A stretch of 64,000 nucleotides of DNA from Chaetomium olivaceum (Eukaryota > Ascomycota > Sordariomycetes > Sordariales > Chaetomiaceae): assembly GCA_039881045.1 (NCBI GenBank), contig JAYWVB010000018.1:496001-560000 (forward strand), in the 5' to 3' direction. The notes beneath the pieces were generated by a model. That model was not told where the DNA came from. It saw nothing but the letters and a program-made list of their open reading frames with translations, and searched no databases. Numbering within the stretch: position 1 is the stretch's first letter; each line of letters starts with the position of its first letter. Positions 49,855 through 60,839 of the stretch are shown here, in pieces. The translations under genes were made by a program, and so were the position numbers.

Positions 49855-50070
49855 AATCACCTCGCTCGGCGCCCCACCACAGGGATCACCTCGCGACGCT
49901 TTGCATTCCAGGGCCCCACGACAGGGACCACCTCGCGATGCGCCCCACCACAGGGATTACCTCGCGATGCGCCACATTCCAGGGCCCCACGACAGGGACC
50001 ACCTCGCGATGCGCCCCACCACAGGGACCACCTCGCGACGCGCCCCACCACTGGGATCACCTCGCGACGC
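49855..50070 (-). repeat. Right minisatellite array, inverted relative to 45385-45615
   Basis: ACCACCTCGCGATGCGCCCC + ACCACAGGG units with the ATTCCAGGGCCCC variant. This is the same higher-order pattern as the left array, in opposite orientation. Confidence 0.9.
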
Positions 50071-50664
50071 TTTGCATTAACTACCTAACCGCAAATAGAA
50101 AAGGTGCTGCTCTTGTGCTCCACATCTTTCCCTCCCGGCTTGGTTGTTCCCACGGGCCGGTTGACTGGGAATCTCACCGGAGTATGCGTATCCGGTTCAG
50201 CCCAGGCTCCCGAAACAGCTGAAGTTCGGGCTGGTGCATTCACAGACAAGGGAAAGCAGATCGCCAAGCCGATTCGTTCAGGGCGTTAAGACGTTGAATC
50301 ATGCACGTTGGTCCGTAATCACATCCAGGAGAAAATACATAGTTGATAACGAAATGTCTGGCGAGACGTGCCTGCATATACGTCTAGCCTTTTTGATTGC
50401 CGGGTTGTGTTTATGGTCAGCGGTCTCATTCCATGATTGGCTACAAAGAAAACGTGGAGGGAAGGTGTGCAAAGAGATGTTCAACAGTAGACCAGAACCA
50501 AAACCAAAGCATCAGACAGAATTCTGGTTCAGGAGCACACAATCAGCTCGGATCTGAGCCTACCGATCGCCGGGTATAAGAATACCCTTTCTCGTCCAGA
50601 ACTCTTCTCTCGCTGCCAGCGCAACAGCCATCCCGGTCTCTATTCTCTACATAAGCAGAATGGA
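50071..50664. other. Spacer
   Basis: A minus-strand GC-poor stretch and several short frames (for example 50234-50557) without motifs. CCGGGTATAAGAATAC near 50572 could be a TATA element. Nothing supported. Confidence 0.25.
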
Positions 50665-50853
50665 CTACAGTAGCAATCTTGGCGGCCCGGCGTCCATGCA
50701 GCCCCGGCACGTGTGCAGCCGGCAGTATTGACATTCCCAGATGGACTAGAAGGGGCCGCAATGGCAGACGTAGCAGGTCCATTCGATCAGCGTGTAGTTC
50801 GATTTGATCATGACGAATGAGTGCGCGCAGTAGACGTGCCTGGGGAGTGCCAT
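50665..50853 (-). pseudogene. Small Cys-rich zinc-binding protein with an internal stop
   Basis: The ATG at 50853 gives MALPRHVYCAHSFVMIKSNY and WTCYVCHCGPF. After TAG (50746-50748) the same frame continues SIWECQYCRLHTCRGCMDAG to a stop at 50665. The two halves form a C-x2-C-x-C ... C-x2-C-x5-C-x2-C arrangement, typical of small fungal zinc-knuckle proteins whose finger spans this point, so the TAG interrupts a once continuous motif. CAG-to-TAG would explain it. Alternatively an upstream exon (51147-50900) belongs to the same gene. Confidence 0.4.
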
Positions 50854-51397
50854 CTTGACTAGCAAAAAGTATCGTATCAGTACACTAACAACTTTCAGCC
50901 TTGGGGGAATGCTGGGTCTCACACCTGAGAAGATGGATAGAGAGTCCAGATATCGACAGGTCGTTGTTGGGAGCGTGTTTATTAATACTGTATCAGCCGA
51001 GGACAAGACCGGGGTATAGCCGTGTGGTAGCGGTGGTGGTGGATTGATTGAGGGGGAGGAGGCGTCCTTATACCTGCCGTGGGTGTCTAGGCGACCAGGG
51101 GCGACCCCCAGGGTGGACCAGTCCATATACAGGAATGCCTTCACCACATGCTTCGCAGATAGCTCATTGAAACCGTACGCGCATACAGCAAAGCTCCACG
51201 CAGCCTCCGCGATAGCTCCTGTTTTGGACCAGCATGGCCGGACATCACTCGGCCTCTACGGCCATTGGATCCAAATTCGGGATCCTACACTTCATTTTAG
51301 GTAGTGTAAGTACCTCAAAAGGACTTCACAGGCATCAAAAACAGTTGGTAGAACTACCATTTCCAATACAGTGTTTTGGCAGGGCGTTAATGGACAT
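50854..51397. other. Spacer upstream of the Cys-rich relic
   Basis: A minus-strand frame (51147-50860) reads MVKAFLYMDWSTLGVAPGRL and contains proline-rich PSINPPPPLPHGYTPV. It may be the 5' part of the relic gene. No domain. Confidence 0.25.
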
Positions 51398-51667
51398 TTA
51401 ACTAGCTTCTTCCAAGACCTCCTTCATGAAGTGGTCTTGTCCGGCGCGATTGTCTCCTCCATCGCTACTAGCAGAACCCGGAGGCGGATTATCCTCCGGT
51501 GCAACCGTGTCGGAGTCTTCCTTCGGCTTCTCGGCCGCATCGTCCTGATGGTTGACCTGCTCCTCTTGTCAGTCTAGTCTCAGCTAGTTGGCTCAAGGGT
51601 AACTCACCGGTGAGGTTGGAGGAGCCTGGGGCTTCGACTTATTGTCGTCCTGGTCTCTATTCGACAT
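51398..51667 (-). CDS. Small acidic hydrophilic protein, two exons
   Basis: Exon 1 (51667-51608) encodes MSNRDQDDNKSKPQAPPTSP. The intron at 51563-51607 has a GTGAGT donor and a CTGAC branch. Exon 2 (51562-51398) encodes EQVNHQDDAAEKPKEDSDTV and ends QDHFMKEVLEEAS. The spliced product is 74 aa, very acidic and probably disordered except for the C-terminal helix. I recall similar short fungal proteins with a conserved acidic/hydrophobic C-terminus, but know of no function. Intact frame and good splice sites support a gene. Confidence 0.5.
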
Positions 51668-52972
51668 CGTGAGAATCTATGTATGGAGATGCTTGAAGGG
51701 TGCAATGGCTGGAATGGAGGTAGGAGCGGTACGGAATGTGGTGGTGGTGAATGATGGAGTTGTTGACGGGAAAAGGGGTGTATTCTTATGCGACTGATGA
51801 GTGTGAACAATCCCAAACCAAACTCAGTTTGTTGGATGCTTTCACACACCTTCCCCCACGTCGTGGCTGATCATGCAGGGCAACGGGTACATTTACCTTA
51901 CCAATACACGAACGAAGCCATTGACCACTAAGACGCCGTGAGAACTTCAGCCAGTTCCCCCTGGCAACTGAAACTGGAGACGCATATGCCGACATGGATA
52001 ACGAGTTGGCATAGTTCGTTGTGTCTCTGTCGTGGAGCGATCTCCACAAACCAATGTGCATGATTCGACACCATGCAGCTGTCAACAACGGGTGCATGGG
52101 CCGCAGACATACCCTTAGCCAAGGGCGTATGGTTGCACCTGCGGTTGTACATCTCGCGAATCGGCATTATTGTTATCTCACCGAGTCGTGACTGATTTCT
52201 GAGGACGGAGAAAAGTGCGGCCCCAAAACCGACCAGTGTCCGACCAGTGTCCAAAACCGACCAGTGTCCAAAACCGATCAGTGTCCAAAACCGACCAGTG
52301 TCCAATAACGACTAGTGTCCAAACCCGACTACTGCAGACTGGCCCACCCACTGGGGTCCGCGGGATATGGCCGATGCCGTTCCTCAAAATATTGTGGAGC
52401 GGCAAAACTTGACCCCGCAGCAAAGTCCCACTTGTCCGTTGGGCCTTCACGTCATCGCCCGACACGACCCTCCTCGTGCCCCTCCGAATTTTGGTCTGCA
52501 TCACGTCCACAGATCCCGCCAGACCATCTGCAATCGGGCATCATTAGCCCAACTTTCGCTGTTTGATCTCATCAAAAGACACCACTATCCCCAAATCCAA
52601 CACGCAATTCCCTTAACCACCAACGTTCTCTTCTAACACCACTGGACCACTGAATTCTGGCGCATACCGAGCTACGGTTCTCTCTTGCCAATGCCCGACG
52701 TAAGCGCCCAGCGCTCCTAACTAGTCCTTCACTAACTAGAATGAACAGGGCGATCAGACCATCGACGGAGATTACGAATACATCGACTACCATATTTTCC
52801 CCCCCGCGGGCATGAGAGGTCGTTATCATGGAAGGCTGGATCAGAAGGGAGTGTGCTCGTCGCCGCTTATAGCGGCAAGCCCCAGAAACGGATGCGGACA
52901 AAGAGGATGTGCCCGTTCCTCGAGCGTTAAGGTGGCGGTGATGACGACCACAGTTAAATTGGTGAGGAATGC
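51668..52972. other. Spacer with coding relic Y (copy 2) and 17-bp repeats
   Basis: 51890-52080 (minus) is coding relic Y, similar to 36230-36430 (GLWRSLHDRDTTNYANSLSM). 52227-52330 holds about six tandem copies of a 17-bp unit, CCAAAACCGACCAGTGT. 52572-53039 on the minus strand has an open frame without motifs. Confidence 0.6.
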
Positions 52973-53883
52973 CTAAGGAAATACAATTCGGTGTATCCTG
53001 CTGCCCTCTGTAAAACCCAACATCAAATCCAATTTGCAATCCATATCGATCTGTGTCAGTCGCACTGAAGGTTTGGTCTTGCTAGATTCCGTCGCCACAT
53101 GAAGGTAATCACCGAGAACATCCCGGAGGTTATCACCAGCTGATATCAGTTGTGATATCGTTTGACCAGCCGAAACACCAACCCAGATTTCGAGTCTGAA
53201 ATCCTCGCCTATTACAGGGGCCAGGTGCAGGCGGACGGCTTCGGTCAACCGACTTCCTCTTTCTTTCTTCCTCACCCAACTTGTCTTGAACCCGGTACGT
53301 AGAAAGTGCCCGACAATGCCCTCTACTTTGCCCACATCGGCCATGATCGCCGCGAGTTCACCCTCATCAACTAACGTGCTGTGAGGGTGCGGGGCTCCAT
53401 CGTTCGCCTTACTGCTGCAGTGTTGCAACCAACGGAGCAGCGAGTGGGAAACCGAGACCCAGTGTTCCCTTTCCTCAGGGGTCGTTCGCGCAGTATTTGA
53501 GGTTGATTCCACAAGATGTATCGCGCCTTCTACATTGCGATGTTAGTCTAAGAAACGGATAAATAGGGGCAGTTAGCGGCACCGAATAGAGCCGCAGCTC
53601 GTTGAAGAGTGTCAAGACCCTTGCAGTATTTGGCGAGCGCCGTAACAAAGTCTCCTTTGTACCTCTCAGAAGCTATTTCGGCGAGACGCTTGACCTCCCC
53701 AGGAGCCAAGCGTTGCAAGTCGACCAGCGTCGTACAAAGTGGCAGAGTGATTAGCTCATCAAATGGAATGTCCCAAGAGTTGTACCGATGGGTAGCTAAG
53801 TAACGACAAGTCCGTTCGGGATGACGTCGCCCATCCTTGATGAAAATTTCAAGGTCCGTTTGAAATGATGGCTCATTTTGCAT
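52973..53883 (-). CDS. Two-exon protein of unknown function (about 285 aa)
   Basis: Exon 1 (53883-53583) encodes MQNEPSFQTDLEIFIKDGRR, FDELITLPLCTTLVDLQRLA and KYCKGLDTLQRAAALF. The intron at 53530-53582 (GTGCCG donor, ACATCGCAATGTAG acceptor) keeps phase 1. Exon 2 (53529-52973) continues EGAIHLVESTSNTARTTPEE, WVSVSHSLLRWLQHCSSKAN, KVEGIVGHFLRTGFKTSW, FRLEIWVGVSAGQTISQLIS and LTQIDMDCKLDLMLGFTEGS. Mixed helical and strand composition, soluble, no known motif. Both exons are lesion-free, so it is probably a real gene of the accessory genome. Confidence 0.6.
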
Positions 53884-54299
53884 GGTGGTCAATTTTGGAT
53901 GATGATCGATTGTAGATAGTGGTCAATTCGGACGGGCGGCGGGTTTTGGACAAATGTCAATTTTGGACGATGGTCCTTCCCCTCTCTTCTTTCCCCGCAT
54001 GGCTGCATACGTGGCATCCTAGCCGCCCCACCAAGCTGACGATGCAATACTTCCAGGCACAATAGTGGATTTGGATGGCTGTGCATAGGTGTGGCGGATG
54101 GGGGTTCTCTCCAGGTCCAGACAGTTAATCCCTGTACGCTGATTGGCTAGAATTGTTGGACCCATCTTTCCCAACGGGGCGATTGGCTTACGGCACTTAG
54201 TGAGCGGCCCGAATCAGACCGCATGCAAAAGCGCCGGCCCGGCGGCACGTGATATAGCAAAGCCTGCAATGACGTCGCCAATTCGCATCACATCCCAGA
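53884..54299. other. Spacer
   Basis: 53885-53985 has short imperfect repeats of TTTTGGA(C/T)GATGGTC-like sequence. No gene is seen. Confidence 0.3.
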
Positions 54300-54780
54300 A
54301 TCATCGCGCAGCACCCAATTCTTAAGATACGACAAATCTACGCGATGAAACGATAGCTCGTCAATTGCGGTTGAAGATGCTGCTGTCAACCTCGAGGATG
54401 CTGTTGAAGATGTTGACTTTGATGACCAGGAGGCGGCTGCTGTACCGAATATGGTCGTCAGCGAGCGAGAACTTGATATGTTGCGCGCTGAGCTTGCTGG
54501 TGAGCCTCAGGTCCACAATCCCATGGAATTTCAACCCCGGCGACAATCTCCACCTCCAGATGAAGCACCACCAAGGGCCATATCGTCGTCCCCGAGATTC
54601 GCAGCACAGCGAATTCAATCGCTCCCAAGCTCTTCTCTCTCTTGCCTTCCCCTCACTTTACCCGGAAGGCAAAGCTGAATTTGTGCTCCCGCGACAGCGC
54701 AGTATCGAATATGGCGACTATCTACAGCATGCACTGAGAGCAACGCCGGCATCGCTATCCTGTCAGGCCTTTTACCGCAA
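54300..54780 (+). pseudogene. Helitron helicase-like N-terminal fragment, part 1
   Basis: In one frame NMVVSERELDMLRAELAGEP is followed, after a frame change near 54600, by EFNRSQALLSLAFPSLYPEG and RQRSIEYGDYLQHALRA. Fungal Helitron proteins carry '..LDRLR.el.g...', 'plnEFnrsqpLlslAFPtLyP.G.adF' and 'R.rsv.y.dYi.HamRw.DGRFa'. The last motif is cut after HALRA and resumes at about 56060. The Rep and helicase domains are absent. Confidence 0.7.
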
Positions 54781-56050
54781 AATCTCACTATTGCCGTCAA
54801 GGGGATCGCTATAGAGATTCGGATTCAGATGCCCCGGACAACAGCCAGAAGAACCAGAGGTCGCTAGATGAGGATCTAGCGCCGCTCACCTCGGGTCAGA
54901 TTGGCGGGAAGATCGCGTCTCTACCGTAGCGGGAAAATCAGTTTGGTGGCATGGCATGCGGGGCCCAAGATGCTATGCCACACCAAGATGCTATGCCATG
55001 TCAAGATGCTATACCACCCTGAAGATCGTAGCTTCCAACTCAGGACAACCATATATCCTCTCGCAAAGAAGGCGTATCAGTCATAAATAGTTTAGTCAAG
55101 TCAGTAGCTCAATTGATCCTTTTTCCCCTCTTCGCGCGTGCCCTCTGTTCGATTCATGATTGTGCCCATTTCTCTTCATTCCGCAATTCGGTGTGCAAGT
55201 CCTTGGTGGTGGTGTTTACCTGCAATTGATCCAGAGCCGCAACAGGGCTTCAGAGGCCTCGAAAGGTGGTGCCAAATCCTTTGGAAAAGCGGGCCCGGTT
55301 GGCATAGCATCTTGCAGCGAGTGGCATATCTTTTGGGGCATGCCTTTCCGGGCCTGGTATGCTATGCCACCCCCTACAGAACCCCGCTGTGGTAGTCAAA
55401 CAGAAAGAAGTCAAAGCGAGAGAGAAGCAGATTAAAGCAGTTCGTCATAACGAGAACTTGATTTGTTTTTCTAATTATGTGGAATATTCGAGGTATATAC
55501 GGCTGTTCTTACTATTCTTTGGCCTGCGTGTTGATCCTCCGCCCCAACAGCGTGCTCTTGATGCATGAAGTTGCTGCCCGATGTGCTCACCGTTGGAGAC
55601 CATCGAAAAGCGACTCCGTGGCATGGCGCCTCAACCCTGTTCAACGAGCGGGCCAATCGAAGCTCCTCAGAATGACCCACTCAGGCCATGGAACTTCCAG
55701 CACCTGGGTGGGTCCTATTCACCGCGCTTGCCTCCGAAAAAGTGGTTCTGACTCGCATGGCTTCCTTCAGGACCCAGGTAGGGGTTGGTGGGGCAGTCCC
55801 AAACTACCGAACACAACAGCTGAGATTAGCTGTTAGTGCTAGAGCAGGTTTCTATGCAGGTTTTGGCCATGCGACACTAACTGGTTAGTTATAAAGGCAA
55901 TTGATAGGGGTGCAGTATCACTTTTTGATGGGGGTGCAGTATCACTTTGTTTTGGCCATAGGGTTAGGGTTATGTATGGGGGAACCAGAAATCCAAAAAA
56001 TCCAAAATTCTGAACAGACAAGACAGCCACCCCAAGCCAGCCAGAACAGC
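54781..56050. other. Segment inserted into the Helitron relic
   Basis: About 1.27 kb of unrelated sequence between the two Helitron pieces. It contains short tandem AAGATGCTATGCCA(C/T) units (54968-55015), a related ATGCTATGCCACCCC at about 55358, and a duplicated GGGGTGCAGTATCACTTT (about 55909 and 55928). A GGGTTAGGGTTA run lies at about 55963. No clear transposase or terminal repeats. Confidence 0.5.
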
Positions 56051-56277
56051 GATTGCCACAGTGACGGGCGCTTCGCGCGCCACCCCCGATTTCGCTTCGT
56101 CGCCTCCAATACTCGGATGAGGCGTCAGATCAGCGCCAGAAGCGCGTTTTTCGTGAAGCGTCATGAGCAGCTCAACCCCAAGCCAGTCAATATCGACACT
56201 TTGAAGGAGGCGCTCCGCAATGAGACCCCTGACGGCAAACGGCTTCTTGACTCCATCGTGAGATGGACGGGCAGATA
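56051..56277 (+). pseudogene. Helitron helicase-like N-terminal fragment, part 2
   Basis: SDGRFARHPRFRFVASNTRM followed by RRQISARSAFFVKRHEQLNP is the hallmark of Helitron_like_N domains. The frame ends at a stop at 56275 after LDSIVRWTGR. Together with part 1 it shows a single ancestral Helitron gene with a later insertion and a 3' truncation. Confidence 0.8.
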
Positions 56278-57099
56278 ACCACTGGCGAAGCCTTCATCAA
56301 CACATGCCGCGCTTTGAGGAGCGGCTGGCTGCTGAAGAGCTCCAGCGGATAGTTGTCACTGTTCGACATGGTGAGAGGTGAAAGCAATTGCTTTGGAGAG
56401 ACAAATTCTGGGAATGCCGGTACTGCAAGCTCCACGCCTGCGGGTTTTGCATATTGGAACACACACAGGATGAGCTGCCCGTATACTACCATGTACTTCC
56501 TTTTCCTAACTGGTGAAATTGCCCGATATTGAGACCTTTATCGGTAGACGACAACTTGCGTTGCCGTCAACGTGATATTCGTGATACCCGGGCATCTGAG
56601 CCGGGCGGGATCTGCGTGACCTGGTCTCCCTCTGGCCACAAAAACAGGTAACTACACACAAACCAGTTTCTTTTGCCCCACCTACCGCCCTCCATGACGT
56701 TGGACACCAACAGTGCACTTTAAAACAATAGTCCTGTATCAACATCTCCATCAACAGCCATTCCTATGCAATTCTGACCACGGAGGGAGCCATGACAGGG
56801 CATTAAAATGCACTTAAAATCAATAGATTTGGCCGCATTTTGACTGAATTGTGATGCATCGAATTCGTGATGTTAGGTTTGTGTGTACCGATTTTTTTGA
56901 ACAGGGGGAGCTGGTGTGCCGGTTGAATGCCAGGCCGAGCCGACGGAACCGTTTGGAGTTCAGCTGGCCTGCTTGGCAAGTCCGACCAATTGAAAGAGCG
57001 GCAGTGATTGTGAATTTGGTGAGTTCCTCCGCAGCCCAAACTCCGCAGATCAGGCACCAAACAGTATCTTCAGTTCCCTTAGCTACAGGGACGGACAAT
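56278..57099. other. Spacer
   Basis: Possible leftover Helitron-like frames (56360-56520: GNAGTASSTPAGFAYWNTHR, similar in style to text downstream of Helitron N domains) and an open plus-strand frame from 56851. No independent gene is supported upstream of the ATG at 57100. Confidence 0.35.
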
Positions 57100-57686
57100 A
57101 TGGCGGCGCCGAAATACAGGTTCATTCCTTTCATCTATATGGAGGATGTCGCAGCACAATTGGCAACCGAGAACCCAACGCTCATAGAGGGATCGTTGTA
57201 TAGATACCGTCTACCTGAACGGTCCAAGGAGGTTCACCAAATTATCTTGGAGGTGGTAAGAAATCCGCCAATTATATACGAACTGCTCGCTCACAGACTT
57301 ACAAGGCCAGCGATATCAAGAACTGGGCAAATGCAGCACGGAGGGTCGTCACGGATCTTGAAGCTCCGCTCTCAAATTCACGATTCCTGCGGCTAGAGGC
57401 GCCAGACACTCTGTGGACAAATGAAGGTATTACCAGTCTTCTGGTGCCATTGTTCAACGGCACAACGCAGGTTTCTGTCCGCGCTTGGGGCAGCGATGAG
57501 GAGGTCCGGATTGATTGGGGATGTGGGTCCATCCTTCATCTCGACGAGAGAATGGGCATTCGGCCCTCGACAGGGCATATCGTTTTCCACCTCAGTATCT
57601 TTCAGCTCGCAATGGCAGGGGAATCAATGGCAGAAGAGGAGGACGATGGCAATGCAGGAGTTTTACGTGCGACTGAAACGCAATAA
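57100..57686 (+). CDS. Two-exon protein of unknown function (178 aa)
   Basis: Exon 1 (57100-57255) encodes MAAPKYRFIPFIYMEDVAAQ and LPERSKEVHQIILEV. The intron at 57256-57305 has a GTAAGA donor and a CTTACAAG acceptor. Exon 2 (57306-57686) continues ASDIKNWANAARRVVTDLEA, LRLEAPDTLWTNEGITSLLV, VSVRAWGSDEEVRIDWGCGS and ends with an acidic AEEEDDGNAGV tail. The phase is clean and the frame intact. No domain is recognised. It lies tail to tail with the long gene 57699-60750, 12 bp apart. Confidence 0.6.
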
Positions 57687-57698
57687 ACTATAGGAAGG

Positions 57699-60600
57699 CT
57701 ATTCCGGCAGATGCAGAACCCACTGCATGAAGTGATCCAATGATTCCGAGTGGGGAGGAGAGTGCCCTTCTACCGCTTCATCCAGTCCTGCGGCTTCCCC
57801 AGCCGCCTCCGAGGCCATACCGACTCGCCCAGCGGCCTCTGAGAGCATGTGCAACCGGCATGGACCGTCAGCGGGTGCCATTAAACTTGCGAGGGCGATA
57901 CCGCTGGGCCCCTCCAGGGCGTCCATGCCGATCTCCATTCCCTCCTCTCCAACTGCGTGCCCCAGGTTTTTTATCGGTGCCCGCTCCTCGAGACACTCGA
58001 TCGACAAACACGATCCATCTCGGAGAGTAATCTGGCCGGAAAGGTCGCCGCCTACCGAGGGCTGTCCTATGGATTGAAACTCTCCGTCAACTGAGAGCTC
58101 TTGCTGGGGCGGTGGTGCGGCATGTTCGGCATCATGTGGACCATCGGACCGGCTCCCAACATCGGATTCGTTCGGCAGCGAGACTCGGGGGCCGCTTGTA
58201 ATACCAAGCAGGCCGGAATGGGGATGAAAAACAGGTGAGCTGCTGCTGGTCCGTTCCGCGGGTTCAAGGGTTGGAACAAGCCCCATAGAACGCCTCTCCG
58301 TATGCTCATGTCTGGCCACATCGGCAAGAACATGGAGGACCGACACATCTAACCCACCCATCCTTTGTCGTTTGTTCGGAGACTGTCTGGTTGCTAGTTC
58401 GTCGAGACCTTGCCTGTTCGTATCCCGGAGCATAGAGCCACTCCTGCCGCCGGTATCAACCGGCGCGGCGGCACTGTTGTCCAGTGCGACCGCGGTTCTC
58501 GAAATATGGCCTGCGTGAAGGCTGGGATTGAGAGAGTCGCAACTCCCTAAAATTCGTTTCTCGGGTCGAAGAGCGGGGGCGACCTCGGTCGCAACCGTAA
58601 AAGACTGCCTCGCATTCCCATGATCCTCTGCTGTGGGGGTATTGGCAGGTTGAGCCACCGTCTTTTCCGCCTGGCAAGCTGACTCTTTTTGGCCGTTGGC
58701 GCCGTATGGAATTAGTCCCTCGGTGCCGCCCCGGGCCTCGGCCATCGCAACATCTCCAGAGTCCTGGGTGAGCCGCCAGTGACCGCTGGTGCTGCAAAAT
58801 TTTATGTTCGGGGCGGCGCCTGTGTCCCCACGCTGATCGCTGCAGACGAGTTGCTGGCCATAGTTGTGGCTCAAGAAAGGAGGCGTCTGAGGGGAAGCCT
58901 GATCGATGGTCAATACAGTTGAATATAGATCCGCCGTCTGTAGCGAGAGGCCGGCAGGTGTAGTCCCGACGCACTGGTCCCTTTCGGGAACGGCGCTGGA
59001 CTCGGAATCAACCGGCACGACGGGGCTGTTATGCGGTGCGAGCGCGGCTGTCGCCGGGACGTCGCCTGCACGATCGACTCCCGGTGATTGTGGGTGGTGA
59101 TGACCGGGGGTCGGATCCCGTCCGGCCACATTAGCAAGCAGGGAATGAGGCGACGCCGCTGGAGCGGCTAAAACTCCTTCAGAGTTGCTGTAGAAACGTT
59201 CGACGGCTTTGTATTGACCCTTCCTTCGTCGCTTGGTCGGTCGTCCTGGCGTTGTGGTAGTGCTGTCTGTCAGCAGCTTAACTCCATTCTTTTCGGTGAT
59301 TCGGGCACTTCCAGTCTCTCTCCCGAGCAAGACAGAGAACGGTATCTCCCATGCTAGTTCCGAGTTGGTGACTTTCAGGTCCGCGAGGTTCCCGAGCTTT
59401 AGGCTTGTGCACACCTCAGAATACCTGCCTTCCAATGAGCGGCGAACGATTCAGCGACATCACGTGTAGTAAACTCACTGGAGGCCCAATATGGAGCTCA
59501 CGTATGCTGGAGGAAGGATCGCATATGAGTGTAAGCCGGTAGTGATGGGCGTGGAGCGCAACTTCTCAACAATTGCCTTCACGATCCCCGCGCGCCGCTC
59601 GGCACTGGCATCTACACACGCGGAAAAAAGCATCATTTTCCCTACCCCGTCAGCGGAAGAGGAGGACCACGGATTTTAGATACATACTTTGTGCAGCCCG
59701 GTACACTACCAAAGCGAGCAGCCCCCGAAACTCATAGAGACTGTTGACGACTTCATTGAGGACTTGCCCACAAACCTCCCACCTCTTTTTCTGGGCGTCC
59801 ACCGAGGGGTCTGAATCCGCGAGGATCGTCATCTGCTTGATACGGCGATAACCTCGGCACGCCGAAAACATGAGTTTGTCCATCCATGCGCATTCTCTCC
59901 CTCGCCTTTCGGAATCGACTGCTTTTTCCCAGAGCATATTCTCCACCTCTTCCCCATCGTCGGCCACTCTTCGTTCGTGGTGGTACTGGGCCAGCTTGTC
60001 GTTGGAGCTCTCATGAGTTGGATTAAGATCCTCGGCCATTACCTGTTCTATACCTTCCAGCAGCTGTTTGATCAGACGCTGTGTGGTGGTCTTGTCTTCG
60101 GCATCGTGGTCCTTGGCTTTGGCGGTCGACTCTTTGCTCCCGTCTCTTTTTCGTTTGTCGTTTGCCTTGCGCGGCGCGCCCTCGAGTTGGTTCAATGCTA
60201 GCGGGAGAGCGAATTCAACGCCGCTTGTGTCCTCTCCTCACACGTTCCAGTTGGGTTGTCAACAGGGTCACGATCCGGACGACAGTCGTAGCTGTCCATC
60301 TCATTAGCTCTCAAGTAGCCAACTTCGTAAGCTCCGTCGTACGTACCAGTCGCCATCAATCCAGTGGCCGGGCTTAAATTTCGCGCTGATACATTTGTAG
60401 ATGTATTCACGACATTTCGACGACAAGCTGCCACAGCAAGGTACGAAGAAGGACTGAAGGGCGTGATTTGTTCTCTCAGGAATGAATGGGTTGCGGAGAG
60501 GAGAACAAACAACATCGACGATAGCAGAGTGACCTCTATCTCGAATGATGAACTGATTGTGAACATCCGTTGCATCATCGGTTGCCAAGATAGGTACCTC

Positions 60601-60750
60601 GTCTTGACGCGCGTCGTATGCGAAGATTGGGAGGCCTTGGGGACCTCTTTCCTCGATCATCGTATCTACAGGGCATGACGAGAGGTTTAGATGAGTGGAG
60701 ATGTACGCCAGTCCCCAGTTCGGCATGAAGTCCCTGGCTGCCTGCAAGAT
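57699..60750 (-). CDS. Long five-exon gene of unknown function, low-complexity C-terminus
   Basis: Exons from the 5' side: about 60750-60343, 60299-60242, 60197-59688, 59641-59479 and 59424-57699. Introns of 43, 44, 46 and 54 bp have GTACGA, GTGAGG, GTATGT and GTGAGT donors. Joined text includes EERGPQGLPIFAYDARQDEV, FVPCCGSLSSKCREYIYKCI, KFKPGHWIDGDWYMDSYDCR, TTTQRLIKQLLEGIEQVMAE, QKKRWEVCGQVLNEVVNSLY and SELAWEIPFSVLLGRETGSA. The last exon carries TPGRPTKRRRKGQYKAVERF, a basic patch, and then a long Ser/Pro/Gly-rich region with two loosely repeated blocks (AGDVPATAALAPHNSPVVPV and AGHISRTAVALDNSAAAPVD). The start is uncertain: the first in-frame ATG is within MPNWGLAYIST, and a further 5' exon is possible. 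All phases match. No known domain. Confidence 0.6.
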
Positions 60751-60802
60751 GTGCCCCCACCCACATCACGATGGATCGGGCTTAGTCCGCAGTTTGACAA
60801 TA

Positions 60803-60839
60803 CCCCTGTTCACGTTTTCCGTGAAAACGTGAACAGGGG
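60803..60839. other. Perfect 17-bp inverted repeat with 3-nt loop
   Basis: CCCCTGTTCACGTTTTC, loop CGT, then its exact reverse complement. Located just upstream of the five-exon gene. It could fold as a very stable hairpin or cruciform. Confidence 0.95.

Noticed and set aside
52227..52330. CRISPR-like array
   Set aside because: Units are contiguous 17-mers without unique spacers, in a eukaryotic genome. It is a minisatellite.
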